From an uncultured Eubacteriales bacterium (GTDB lineage Bacteria; Bacillota; Clostridia; Oscillospirales; CAG-272): a stretch of DNA of 26,007 bases. The notes beneath the pieces are model-generated. The model saw only the letters and a list, made by a program, of their open reading frames with translations, was not told the origin of the DNA and did no database searches. The stretch is taken from NCBI GenBank assembly GCA_900542425.1, contig UQNQ01000023.1, forward strand, positions 1 to 26,007. Direction: 5' to 3'. A program made the translations under genes and the position numbers. The first letter of the stretch is position 1. Every line of letters begins with the position of its first letter. This document shows positions 1-7,900 of this stretch, piece after piece.

Positions 1-4
1 AATT

Positions 5-33
5 ATTATAATATATCTGCATATTATTGTCAA
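5..33 (-). promoter_or_regulatory. Consensus sigma-A promoter reading off the left edge
   Basis: On the minus strand a perfect TTGACA (28-33) is followed after exactly 17 bp by a perfect TATAAT (5-10). Transcription would begin just outside the window, so the driven gene is not visible. The bases upstream of the -35 (34-60) are A/T-rich. The lipoprotein gene upstream ends at its own terminator (178-215), so this promoter should start a separate unit. Confidence 0.75.
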
Positions 34-177
34 GTAAAATGCTTTTATTTCGTTTTCTGTTAAAAAGAAAAAAGAAACATTATGACCGCAGGCATAACAG
101 AAAGATAAGAATAACATGAAATAAAAAATTTTTCTTGTACTTTGTGAAAAGCGATTTATTATAAGAGCTCCCGTAAT

Positions 178-215
178 AAAAAAACCCGCTGACGGATATC
201 CGTCAGCGGGTTTTT
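178..215 (-). terminator. Rho-independent terminator of the lipoprotein gene
   Basis: A near-perfect inverted repeat (CCCGCTGACGG / CCGTCAGCGGG, 185-210) is flanked by A and T runs. On the minus strand it ends in a run of seven U (178-184). It lies 21 bp past the stop codon of the lipoprotein gene. The T run on the other side means it could also work on the plus strand. Confidence 0.9.
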
Positions 216-236
216 CCATGCAAACAAAACTTTTCG

Positions 237-680
237 TTAGGATTTATTGAAAATTTCCAGTTTTTCATTGTTATCGATAAGAGTGGGAAGTAAAATACAA
301 TTGCCGTTTACATATTCGGAATTCTGAAAATCTTTTATGAGACCTTTCAGCGTATTGCTGCCATCTTCTTCAAATGCCTTTTGAAGGTCTGCATCGGACT
401 TGAATTCAAAAACGAAAGCAAATTTGTAAAGAGTAAGCGCACCGACATCAACGGTACTCTTTTTGAAAATGTGAAGTGTGCAGGAAACTTCTCCTTCCTC
501 TAGTTCTGCAACGATGGCAAGGGCGGTTTTTGCATCGTCATCGTCGTCAGCAACTTCAACATATGTATAGCCGGCATCTTCGAAGTTTTTCTTGATCGTC
601 CCAAATTTTCCACAGGATGTAAGAAGAAAGACACATGATAATACAAGCAGCGCGGCGAAGATTCTTTTACAGGTTTTCAT
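237..680 (-). CDS. Small acidic lipoprotein of unknown function
   Basis: This encodes a 147-residue exported lipoprotein. The N-terminus has two lysines and an arginine, a hydrophobic stretch (about residues 7-20) and a lipobox LTSC with Cys23 as the predicted lipidated residue, so it should be anchored on the outer face of the cytoplasmic membrane. The mature part is short (about 125 residues) and acidic, with a run of five Asp at about residues 45-49, followed by an alternating beta-like region and an Asn/Leu-rich tail. I recognise no family. The start is supported by AAGGAGG 10 bases upstream and by a good promoter at 720-748. It is monocistronic, ending at the terminator at 178-215. Being real and lipid-anchored is well supported, but its role is unknown. 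Confidence 0.85.
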   Translation of the reverse strand: MKTCKRIFAALLVLSCVFLLTSCGKFGTIKKNFEDAGYTYVEVADDDDDAKTALAIVAELEEGEVSCTLHIFKKSTVDVGALTLYKFAFVFEFKSDADLQKAFEEDGSNTLKGLIKDFQNSEYVNGNCILLPTLIDNNEKLEIFNKS

Positions 681-719
681 TGATAAAGCCTCCTTAAAAA
701 TATTTCTTTCTGTAAAATC

Positions 720-748
720 ATTATATACGTTTTTCGGAAAAAAGTCAA
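720..748 (-). promoter_or_regulatory. Sigma-A promoter of the lipoprotein gene
   Basis: On the minus strand TTGACT (743-748), a 17 bp spacer and a perfect TATAAT (720-725) stand about 40 bp upstream of the lipoprotein start. It is back-to-back with the pheST promoter at 820-848, so the two units diverge. Confidence 0.8.
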
Positions 749-819
749 TAAGAAATATGTTTGTCTTTCAAAAAGAACAAACAATTGTGAAAAAATCTAT
801 TTGAAAATAAAAAAAACTA

Positions 820-848
820 TTGCAAAAAAGAAAAACGTGTGATATTCT
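820..848 (+). promoter_or_regulatory. Sigma-A promoter of the pheST operon
   Basis: TTGCAA (820-825), a 17 bp spacer and TATTCT (843-848) place a start site near 855, immediately before the first arm of the T-box leader. The position fits the leader structure, which supports the call beyond the hexamer match. Confidence 0.65.
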
Positions 849-854
849 ATATAA

Positions 855-1117
855 AAGTATAAAAAACGCAGGGAAGAAGCGGCGTGTTCTTCACATATAT
901 GGAGAAAAGAGAGGTTCGCCTTGGGCTGAAAGCTGACCGTCCATATAGAATATCGCCTTTCACTTCAGAGCGGGCTTCGTGAAAAATAGTAGCGAGGCAC
1001 GGTTTGTCCTCCGTTACAGGCAAGAAGAGTGTCCGCATTTTAAGCGGAAATTCGGGTGGTACCGCGGAAGCAGAAGAGCTCCCGTCCCTTTTTGAGGACG
1101 GGAGCTCTTGTTTTTTT
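855..1117 (+). promoter_or_regulatory. T-box leader controlling pheST (tRNA-Phe sensing)
   Basis: The highly conserved T-box sequence GGGTGGTACCGCGG is at 1054-1067, directly before a strong terminator hairpin (1074-1117), about 90 bp upstream of pheS. The base of Stem I can be drawn as GAAGC (876-880) pairing with GCTTC (974-978). A TTC triplet at 964-966, followed by A, sits where the specifier codon is expected and reads Phe, though a second TTC lies just upstream (959-961), so the exact codon is inferred. In this riboswitch family, uncharged cognate tRNA pairs with the specifier and with the T-box bulge and favours the antiterminator, so pheST is expressed when tRNA-Phe is poorly charged. 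Confidence 0.93.
1074..1117 (+). terminator. T-box attenuator terminator
   Basis: A 14 bp perfect stem (1074-1087 with 1096-1109) is followed by seven T (1111-1117). The stem starts only seven bases after the T-box sequence, as needed for the mutually exclusive terminator and antiterminator folds. Confidence 0.93.
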
Positions 1118-1158
1118 GACGTATCACTGTTTGATAAACAAAGAAAGGAAAAAGATCA

Positions 1159-2169
1159 ATGAAAGAATTGCTTGAGAGCATCAGAAAAAAGGCTGCTGCA
1201 GAGATTGAGTCTTCGGAAAATCCCGAAGAACTGAGAATCAAATATCTCGGCAAAAAAGGAGAGCTTACCGCGGTTCTCCGCGGTATGGGAAATCTTTCTT
1301 CTGAAGAGCGTCCGATCATCGGACAGCTTGCCAATGATATCAGACAGGAAATTGAGGCGGCGCTGGCATTAAAGGCGGAACAGAAGAAAAAGAAAGACCT
1401 TGAGAAAAAATTAGAGAAGGAATCTTTGGATGTAACCATACCGGGAACACCTTGTCCGGTCGGGCATCGTCATCCTCTTGCGCAGACGGAATCGATGCTG
1501 CGGGATATTTTTATCGGCATGGGCTTTTCCGTTGCGGAAGGACCGGAAGTAGAATATGATTATTACAATTTTGAGGCGCTGAATCTTCCGAAAAATCATC
1601 CGGCGCGCGATACACAGGATACCTTTTATATTACGGAAAATATTTTGCTTCGTTCTCAAACCTCGCCGGTGCAGGTGCGTACGATGGAGGTCCAAAAGCC
1701 GCCGATCCGAGTCATCTCTCCGGGACGTGTGTATCGAGCGGATCCGGCTGACGCGACGCATTCTCCGATTTTCCATCAGTTAGAAGGACTTGTTGTGGAT
1801 CGCGGGATTACCATGGGCGATCTCAAGGGGATTCTCGAGCTTTTTGCGAAGCGCATGTTTGGAGAAGAGACGAGAATCCGGTTCCGTCCGCATCATTTTC
1901 CGTTTACGGAGCCGTCTGCTGAGGTGGATGTATCCTGCTTTGTCTGCGGCGGAAAAGGCTGTCGGCTGTGTAAAGGCGAGGGGTGGATTGAAATTCTCGG
2001 CGCCGGCATGGTGCATCCGTTTGTTCTCTCCAACTGCGGAATTGATCCTGCGGTATATTCCGGATTTGCATTCGGAATGGGAATTGAACGAATTACAATG
2101 ACAAGACTGGGAATTGACGATATGAGGCTTCTTTATGAGAATGATGTGCGATTCCTTCATCAATTTTGA
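1159..2169 (+). CDS. pheS: Phenylalanine--tRNA ligase alpha subunit
   Basis: This is the catalytic subunit of the cytosolic alpha2beta2 enzyme that charges tRNA-Phe with phenylalanine at the expense of ATP. At 336 residues it has the usual length. The N-terminal coiled-coil arm (about 1-90) is rich in Lys/Glu and includes EQKKKKDLEKKLEKE. The class II catalytic domain follows: motif 1 region with HPLAQT near residue 105, motif 2 around 184-202 (RVYRADPADATHS), the CxxC..CxxC stretch typical of bacterial PheS near 260-271, and motif 3 GFAFGMGIERITM near 302-314. The ATG follows an AGAAAGGAAAAAGA ribosome site. It is transcribed through the T-box leader and followed 22 bp later by pheT, its obligate partner. 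Confidence 0.98.
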   Translation: MKELLESIRKKAAAEIESSENPEELRIKYLGKKGELTAVLRGMGNLSSEERPIIGQLANDIRQEIEAALALKAEQKKKKDLEKKLEKESLDVTIPGTPCPVGHRHPLAQTESMLRDIFIGMGFSVAEGPEVEYDYYNFEALNLPKNHPARDTQDTFYITENILLRSQTSPVQVRTMEVQKPPIRVISPGRVYRADPADATHSPIFHQLEGLVVDRGITMGDLKGILELFAKRMFGEETRIRFRPHHFPFTEPSAEVDVSCFVCGGKGCRLCKGEGWIEILGAGMVHPFVLSNCGIDPAVYSGFAFGMGIERITMTRLGIDDMRLLYENDVRFLHQF

Positions 2170-2191
2170 ACGGTAAGGGGGCTCTGAAAAC

Positions 2192-4624
2192 ATGATTTTA
2201 TCGATAAAATGGCTGTCCGACTTTGTGGACTGCGAGGATATTGAAATAAAAAAATACTGCGACAGAATGACGGATACCGGTTCTAAAGTGGAAGGATATT
2301 CGCTTCTCGGCTCGGAAATTGAAAATGTAAAGATCGGACTTATCCAAAAAATTGAACAACATCCGGATGCGGAGCGTCTGGTTGTTTGTCAGGTGGACTG
2401 CGGTGAAAAAAAATTGCAGATCATTACAGCAGCAAAAAATGTCTTTGAGGGAGCGTATGTTCCTGTTTGCTATTGTCCGCGAGATGAAAAACGCGTGACA
2501 AAGCTTGCAAGCGGGACGGAAATCAAATCGGGCAAGCTGAGAGGACTGATTTCAGAGGGAATGTTCTGCTCGATTGAAGAGTTGGGGCTTTCAACACATG
2601 ATATGCCGGGTGCTCCTACCGACGGAATTTTGATCTTGAATGATTTTCTCCCGTCCTGCACGCCGGGGGAAGATGTTGTAGATGCGCTTATGATGCGTGA
2701 CCGTGCTGTTGAATTTGAAATTACACCGAATCGTCCGGATTGTCTTTCCGTAATCGGGCTTGCCCGTGAGAGTGCAGCAAGCTTTGACCGACCGCTGCAT
2801 ATTCCGACACCGACGGTAAAAGAGGGCGGCGACAACGTCAACAACTATATTGATATTGCAATCAAGGATACGGAAAAATGTTTCCGATACAGTGCGCGCG
2901 TGATTAAAAATGTAAAAATTGAGCCATCACCGCTTTGGATGCGTATGCGTCTGCGTGCGTCCGGCGTTCGGCCAATCAACAATATTGTGGATATTACTAA
3001 TTATGTTATGCTGGAATACGGTCAGCCAATGCATGCTTTTGACTATAAATGTCTTGACGGAAAGCATATCGAAGTGCGTACGGCAGGAGAAAAAGAGACA
3101 TTTTTGACGCTGGACGGACAGACAAGACAGCTTGACGCGGACATGCTTGTCATTGCTGACGGGAAAAAGCCGGTCGGAATTGCCGGCGTCATGGGCGGGG
3201 CAAACAGTGAAATTACGGAGGACACGGCAACTGTTGTGTTTGAGTCCGCGATGTTTCTCGGCAGTTCCGTGCGCGTGACGGCAAAAAAGCTCGGCATGCG
3301 GACAGATGCGTCTTCCCGCTTTGAAAAAGGACTGGATACGGAGAATACGCTTCCCGCGCTGGAGCGTGCCTGCGAGCTTGTCAATCTTTTGGGAGCCGGA
3401 GAAGTGGTTTCCGGATTCATCGACATTTATCCGGAAAAAAAGAAAACAGCGACAGTTCCTTTTGAGCCGGATACGATCAATCGTTTCCTCGGAATTCATC
3501 TTTCTGCTGAAAAAATGAAGAAAATCTTGGAAAGTCTTCATTTTGTTGTAAAGGATAACCTTGTTTATGTTCCGTCCTACCGAGATGATGTTCGTTGTAT
3601 GAACGATGTTGCCGAAGAGGTGGTCCGCATTTACGGATACAACGAAATTGAATCCGGAAATATCGTATCTGCTATGACGCAGGGGGGACTCACGGAAGAG
3701 CAGAAATTCAAAGAAGAGATTCATTCGCTTCTTTGCGGATTTGGTCTGGATGAAATTTATACGTATTCCTTTATGTCATCCCGTCTTTATGATAAGGCAG
3801 GACTTGCCGAGAATGATCCGCGCCGCCGCAGTGTGGAAATCATGAACCCATTTGGAGAAGATTCCAAAACCATGCGCACAACGGCGATCCCTTCTATGCT
3901 GGAAACGCTTGAAATCAACGCCAATAAGGGCGGAAATGCGGTTGCGTTATACGAAATGGCGAGGGTATTTCTTCCCAGAGAGAATGTTGTTACCAATATT
4001 CACGGATTGGAAGGAACGCTTCCTGACGAACGAGTGAAAATCATGATCGGGCTTTATGGAACAGGTGATTTTTATTATTTAAAAGGAATATGTGAAGCAT
4101 TATTCCTCTCTGCGGGTATTGATGCGAAATTTGCGGCGGAAAGCTTGGATCCGACGTTCCATCCGGGTAGATGCGCTGTGATGACAGCGAAAAACGGAAT
4201 GCTCCTTGGGGTCATGGGAGAGCTTCATCCGACAGTTGCCGCCCATTATTCATTTTCCGCTCCTGTATATCTTGCGGAATTGGATTTGGAAAATCTCTTT
4301 GCTGTTTCCGACCGGAAAAAGACGTATCATCCGCTTCCGAAATTCCCGGCGGTAACGCGTGATTTCTCATTTGTCTGCGATGAAAAAATGACGGTCGGCG
4401 AGATTGAGGACGCTATGCGTGCATCCGGTGTCTCCTTGATAGAAACCATTTCGTTTTTTGACATATACAGAGGAACACAGGTCGGAGAGGGCAAAAAAAG
4501 CGTATCTTTTTCTGTTTCTCTGCGCAGCCAGGACCATACGCTTACGGTTGAGGAAGCGGACAAAGCTGCTGCAAAGATTCTGCGGGGAGTAGAACGGATT
4601 CTTGGCATCACGATCCGACAGTAA
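2192..4624 (+). CDS. pheT: Phenylalanine--tRNA ligase beta subunit
   Basis: This is the large subunit of phenylalanyl-tRNA synthetase, which binds tRNA and edits mischarged Tyr-tRNA-Phe. The 810-residue length matches the full bacterial form. Domains in order are an N-terminal segment, an OB-fold tRNA-binding (EMAP-II-like) domain (about 40-150, with HPDAERLVVCQVDCG), the B3/B4 editing domain beginning near FEITPNRPDCLSVIGLARE (about 172-190), a B5 domain (about 400-475), a catalytic-like core with PheS-binding surface (about 490-690), and the C-terminal anticodon-binding FDX-ACB domain starting near PKFPAVTRDFSF (about 712 onward). AAGGGGG lies 11 bases before the ATG. It is co-transcribed with pheS and ends at a terminator 5 bp past the stop. 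Confidence 0.98.
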   Translation: MILSIKWLSDFVDCEDIEIKKYCDRMTDTGSKVEGYSLLGSEIENVKIGLIQKIEQHPDAERLVVCQVDCGEKKLQIITAAKNVFEGAYVPVCYCPRDEKRVTKLASGTEIKSGKLRGLISEGMFCSIEELGLSTHDMPGAPTDGILILNDFLPSCTPGEDVVDALMMRDRAVEFEITPNRPDCLSVIGLARESAASFDRPLHIPTPTVKEGGDNVNNYIDIAIKDTEKCFRYSARVIKNVKIEPSPLWMRMRLRASGVRPINNIVDITNYVMLEYGQPMHAFDYKCLDGKHIEVRTAGEKETFLTLDGQTRQLDADMLVIADGKKPVGIAGVMGGANSEITEDTATVVFESAMFLGSSVRVTAKKLGMRTDASSRFEKGLDTENTLPALERACELVNLLGAGEVVSGFIDIYPEKKKTATVPFEPDTINRFLGIHLSAEKMKKILESLHFVVKDNLVYVPSYRDDVRCMNDVAEEVVRIYGYNEIESGNIVSAMTQGGLTEEQKFKEEIHSLLCGFGLDEIYTYSFMSSRLYDKAGLAENDPRRRSVEIMNPFGEDSKTMRTTAIPSMLETLEINANKGGNAVALYEMARVFLPRENVVTNIHGLEGTLPDERVKIMIGLYGTGDFYYLKGICEALFLSAGIDAKFAAESLDPTFHPGRCAVMTAKNGMLLGVMGELHPTVAAHYSFSAPVYLAELDLENLFAVSDRKKTYHPLPKFPAVTRDFSFVCDEKMTVGEIEDAMRASGVSLIETISFFDIYRGTQVGEGKKSVSFSVSLRSQDHTLTVEEADKAAAKILRGVERILGITIRQ

Positions 4625-4629
4625 ATAAA

Positions 4630-4663
4630 AAAAAGCGCGTCTGAAAGAATTGACGCGCTTTTT
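4630..4663 (+). terminator. Rho-independent terminator of pheST
   Basis: The stem GCGCGTC (4635-4641) / GACGCGC (4652-4658) is extended by A5/T5 pairing and followed by TTTTTC. It begins five bases after the pheT stop codon. The flanking A run would allow partial function on the minus strand, but no minus-strand gene needs it. Confidence 0.9.
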
Positions 4664-4735
4664 CTTCCTATATTATTATATAGCAAAATATTTTTTCAGA
4701 AATATTTCATTTATGTTACAAACGCCGAAAGCACG

Positions 4736-4764
4736 TTGACAAAGACGATATTTCGGCGTATGAT
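4736..4764 (+). promoter_or_regulatory. Distal promoter P1 of the SLH surface protein gene
   Basis: Perfect TTGACA (4736-4741), a 17 bp spacer and TATGAT (4759-4764). The expected start near 4771 would give a leader of roughly 158 bases before the ATG at 4929. Confidence 0.8.
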
Positions 4765-4835
4765 GTATCATGGATGTGTAAAGTTTGGAAATTTCTTTTG
4801 AATGTTACAGTTGTGTTACAATTTCGCGAAAGCTA

Positions 4836-4864
4836 TTGAAATTTCATTTCAGCTGTAGTATGAT
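4836..4864 (+). promoter_or_regulatory. Proximal promoter P2 of the SLH surface protein gene
   Basis: TTGAAA (4836-4841), a 17 bp spacer and TATGAT (4859-4864), with the same -10 sequence and spacing as P1. The expected start near 4871 gives a leader of about 58 bases that begins just before the hairpin at 4882-4902. Confidence 0.75.
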
Positions 4865-4881
4865 GTTTACACTAAGTATGA

Positions 4882-4902
4882 CTGGCAAAAGATTTTTGCC
4901 GG
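4882..4902 (+). promoter_or_regulatory. 5' leader hairpin of the SLH transcript
   Basis: GGCAAAA (4884-4890) and TTTTGCC (4894-4900) form a stem with a three-base loop, extendable by a T-G wobble and a C-G pair. It lies near the 5' end of the P2 transcript and well before the AGGAGG at 4918-4923. There is no U tract, so it is not a terminator. A role in messenger stability is inferred from its place and from stable leaders known in other S-layer messages. Confidence 0.5.
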
Positions 4903-4928
4903 TTACTTAAATAATTAGGAGGAATACT

Positions 4929-7900
4929 ATGAAGAACTTCAAGCGAATTCTTGCACTTGTTATTGCGACCATTATGGTTGTGGGAACAACTGCAGGCTTA
5001 TCTGCTGCAGGTAAATGGTATAGCGAAGCCGTTACTTATCTTGAGAATACCGGCATTGCAACCATTGGAACCAAAGCGGATGAGAAAATCACAAGAAACG
5101 AGTTCGTGCTTTGGGTTGCAAAACTTGAAACAAAGCAGCTCGATGACAGTGCTTGGAACGATGAAATCGCAAACACAACCTTTACGGATGTGACCGATGA
5201 ACATCACAAGGCTGCTATCGCGTACTCGCAGAGACGTGGTTTCATCATCGGAAACGGTGACGGAACATTTAGCCCTGACAAGGCAATTACCCTTGCTGAG
5301 GCTTGTGCTGTTATCGTACGTTTGATGGGCTACGAGAACAAAGTGGACGATACGTCCGATGAGGCATGGGCGCTGAACTACATGCAGGTTGCAGCTACCT
5401 ACTGCCATGCAATGGACGAAACGTTCTACAAAGAGACGGCTACGTTCAATCCCGATTATGAACTTACATACGGCGAGGCTGCGTACCTTCTCGCAACAAT
5501 CATGAACTTCAACAAGAAGCCGACAGATTCGGATTATTCCGAAACTTCCGACGGTATTGACCTTGGTGAGTATTTTGATCAGAACCCGAACGTAGGTAAG
5601 GTCAGCAAGTCTTACTATGTTGCAAAAATGGACAGAGTAAGCAATGGTCTTTCTATGGCGAGACTGATTCACTGCGGTGGCAAACAGGTTGAAAGATTCA
5701 CAAACGAAATCAAAAAAGTGGACGGCGAGGGCAATCCCGTATACGTTATTCTTGTTGCGACAGACGGATCCGATGTTCTCGAAATTTCCGGTGAGGAATT
5801 CCTGAAACTTCTTCGTGTTTCTCTCGGACTTGCTCCGGAGAAGACCGATGATCCTGCAAACGAAATTTATGAAGCTGAAATCAATGCATTTGAATATGTA
5901 GATGTCGGCTCCATGGTTAATGTTGTTGTAGACAAGAGCACCGGTGATGTTACATCGTTCTCTGTTTCCGGAAACAGTGTCATCGTTGACACTTATTTGC
6001 AGGCTACCAGCGCAAAAGCTGGCGAGGCTTACGGTGATGGTTCTAACGGTGCTTCGGAAGAAAGCAACATGATTATCTCTGCGGATGATCTTTCCAAGTT
6101 TGTCGGCTGGACATTCCGTGAGATCAGCGATACGGAAAATACCGTCCCGGTTCTTCCGCTTTCTTATGATGCAGAAAACGATGTTACTTCTTGGACGAAC
6201 ATTGTAAAGAATGCTCAGGGTGTTGTCACTTCTGCAGTGCTCAACTTCCGTGGACAGAAATACAATGTCGGCACAAACAGCGACATCGAAATCATGAAGA
6301 TTTCTACAAAAGTCAATGAGGAGTCCGGAAAAGAAGAAGTTGTTCAGACAACTTTGACCGCAGATGAAGCAGTAAAAACGCTTATCAATGTGGCTCAGGG
6401 TGAATGCTTCGTTGTATTCAACGATGTTGACGGCGACGGCAGATTTGATACAGCTTTCATTAAGGAATCTGATCCGTTCCTTTTCACAGGAACAATGAAT
6501 GTTCAGGGTTCCACAACAAACAAATATGACTATTATTCTTCTGTCAGCGGCGGCGAAGTTGTAGGCAATGCTCAGATGAAGGGTAATGCGATTGGTACAA
6601 TTTTCTATAACCAGAAGGTTGAGTTCGCTCAGGGCGGAACCTCCGGTGTTGCGGACTACAGAACTGACGGTTACAAGCTTGTTGCTTCTACAACGAACAA
6701 ACTGCAGATCGTTCTCCGTGCATCCAACAAGCACCTTCTTATTGATGGTTATACAGCCAATTATGGTTCTGCATCTCCTCACTTCTATACCGTAGCGGAC
6801 ATTGCTTCGTTCAACGTTGGTATTATTGAGGATATCGATGCGTTTGCACTTGACAACTATTATATTGCCAAGATCAAAACGACATCCGGCGAAACCAAGA
6901 CGGTTTATATCCCGATTTCTATCCCGGCTACCACAACGCTTCCTATCACGGTTGCGGGTGCGACAGCAGATTATACCTTTGACAGCTCTACTTGGGGTGT
7001 ATTCCTTGATCAGGCAAAAGACGAGCTGATTGAAAGCGGTATCGTATCCGGTGTTGAAGATCCTGCCTACAGACAGGCAACAGCGGCTTGGATGGCTGGT
7101 AAATACGTTCAGTTCGTAACAGATGCAGACAACAAGGTTGTCTTCATCATTGGAACAGATTCTCAGGTTGGAACAAGTGGATTTGTAACCGGTGTTTCGA
7201 AGACCGAAACCGGTGACAACACCTACAATGTTTCTATCGCTACATCAGGCATAGGAACTGTTTCAGATGAAGCTTATTATTTGGAGGCTGCTTTCAACGA
7301 AGACATCGGTGAATATCGCATTACAACGGAATATACATTGGCAGGCTTGGGATATGGTACTAGTTATGTAGCTAGTGCATTTGAGCCTGGAAAGCTTGTC
7401 CTTGCGAATACGACGGGTGTTTGGTACTTCGGAAACGGAGCAACTTCAACAGCAGGTAACAACTTCCCTTATTATGGATACAATCAGTCCCGTCATATGT
7501 TGACGTCAATTACAGGCAAGAATCCTCATAATACCACTATTGGTTTATTGAATGAGGCTATTAATAGCGAAATTTATAATGCTACTGCTGAGCGTAACAC
7601 CAAATCCAATGGTACATATCAGGAGGGTATTGGGCATGTTGCTGCTTGGTCAGTAGATGAAGATGGCATTGTTCACGATGCAAATGGTACAAAGGTTGCT
7701 TTCTCTTATGTTGCGACTGGAAGAGGCGGCGTAAATGGCGTTTCTACCTATGAAGTGAGAGCAAACGCTTCCTCTATGTTTGACTGGGAAAACTATGAGG
7801 TTTACAATGCAATCTTTGCAGGAAAACTTGGCGATCCCAATGCCATGAAAGATGGCAAAGTTGCTCCGGGTGAAGATCTGATTTATGTAACAGTAATGCA

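Larger units (their letters stand above)
4714..4864 (+). repeat. Duplicated promoter module upstream of the SLH gene
   Basis: Two copies of a promoter module lie exactly 100 bp apart. TGTTACAA occurs at 4714-4721 and again at 4814-4821, CGAAAGC at 4726-4732 and 4827-4833, the -35 boxes at 4736 and 4836, and TATGATG at 4759 and 4859. A further TGTTACA is at 4803-4809. The sequence between the shared blocks has diverged, so this is either an old tandem duplication or selection for the same protein-binding site at both promoters. Confidence 0.7.

Noticed and set aside
592..804. 70-codon plus-strand frame overlapping the lipoprotein start
   Set aside because: It runs across the lipoprotein signal sequence and both the promoter and ribosome site of that gene, has no start signals of its own and shows low-complexity ending.
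847..1038. 63-codon minus-strand frame in the pheST leader
   Set aside because: The region is explained by the T-box structure, and no ribosome site precedes the frame.
4998..6782. 594-codon open frame on the minus strand inside the SLH gene
   Set aside because: It is fully antisense to a well-supported gene and has no ribosome site or promoter. Its Cys/Asn/Arg-rich text fits no protein family.
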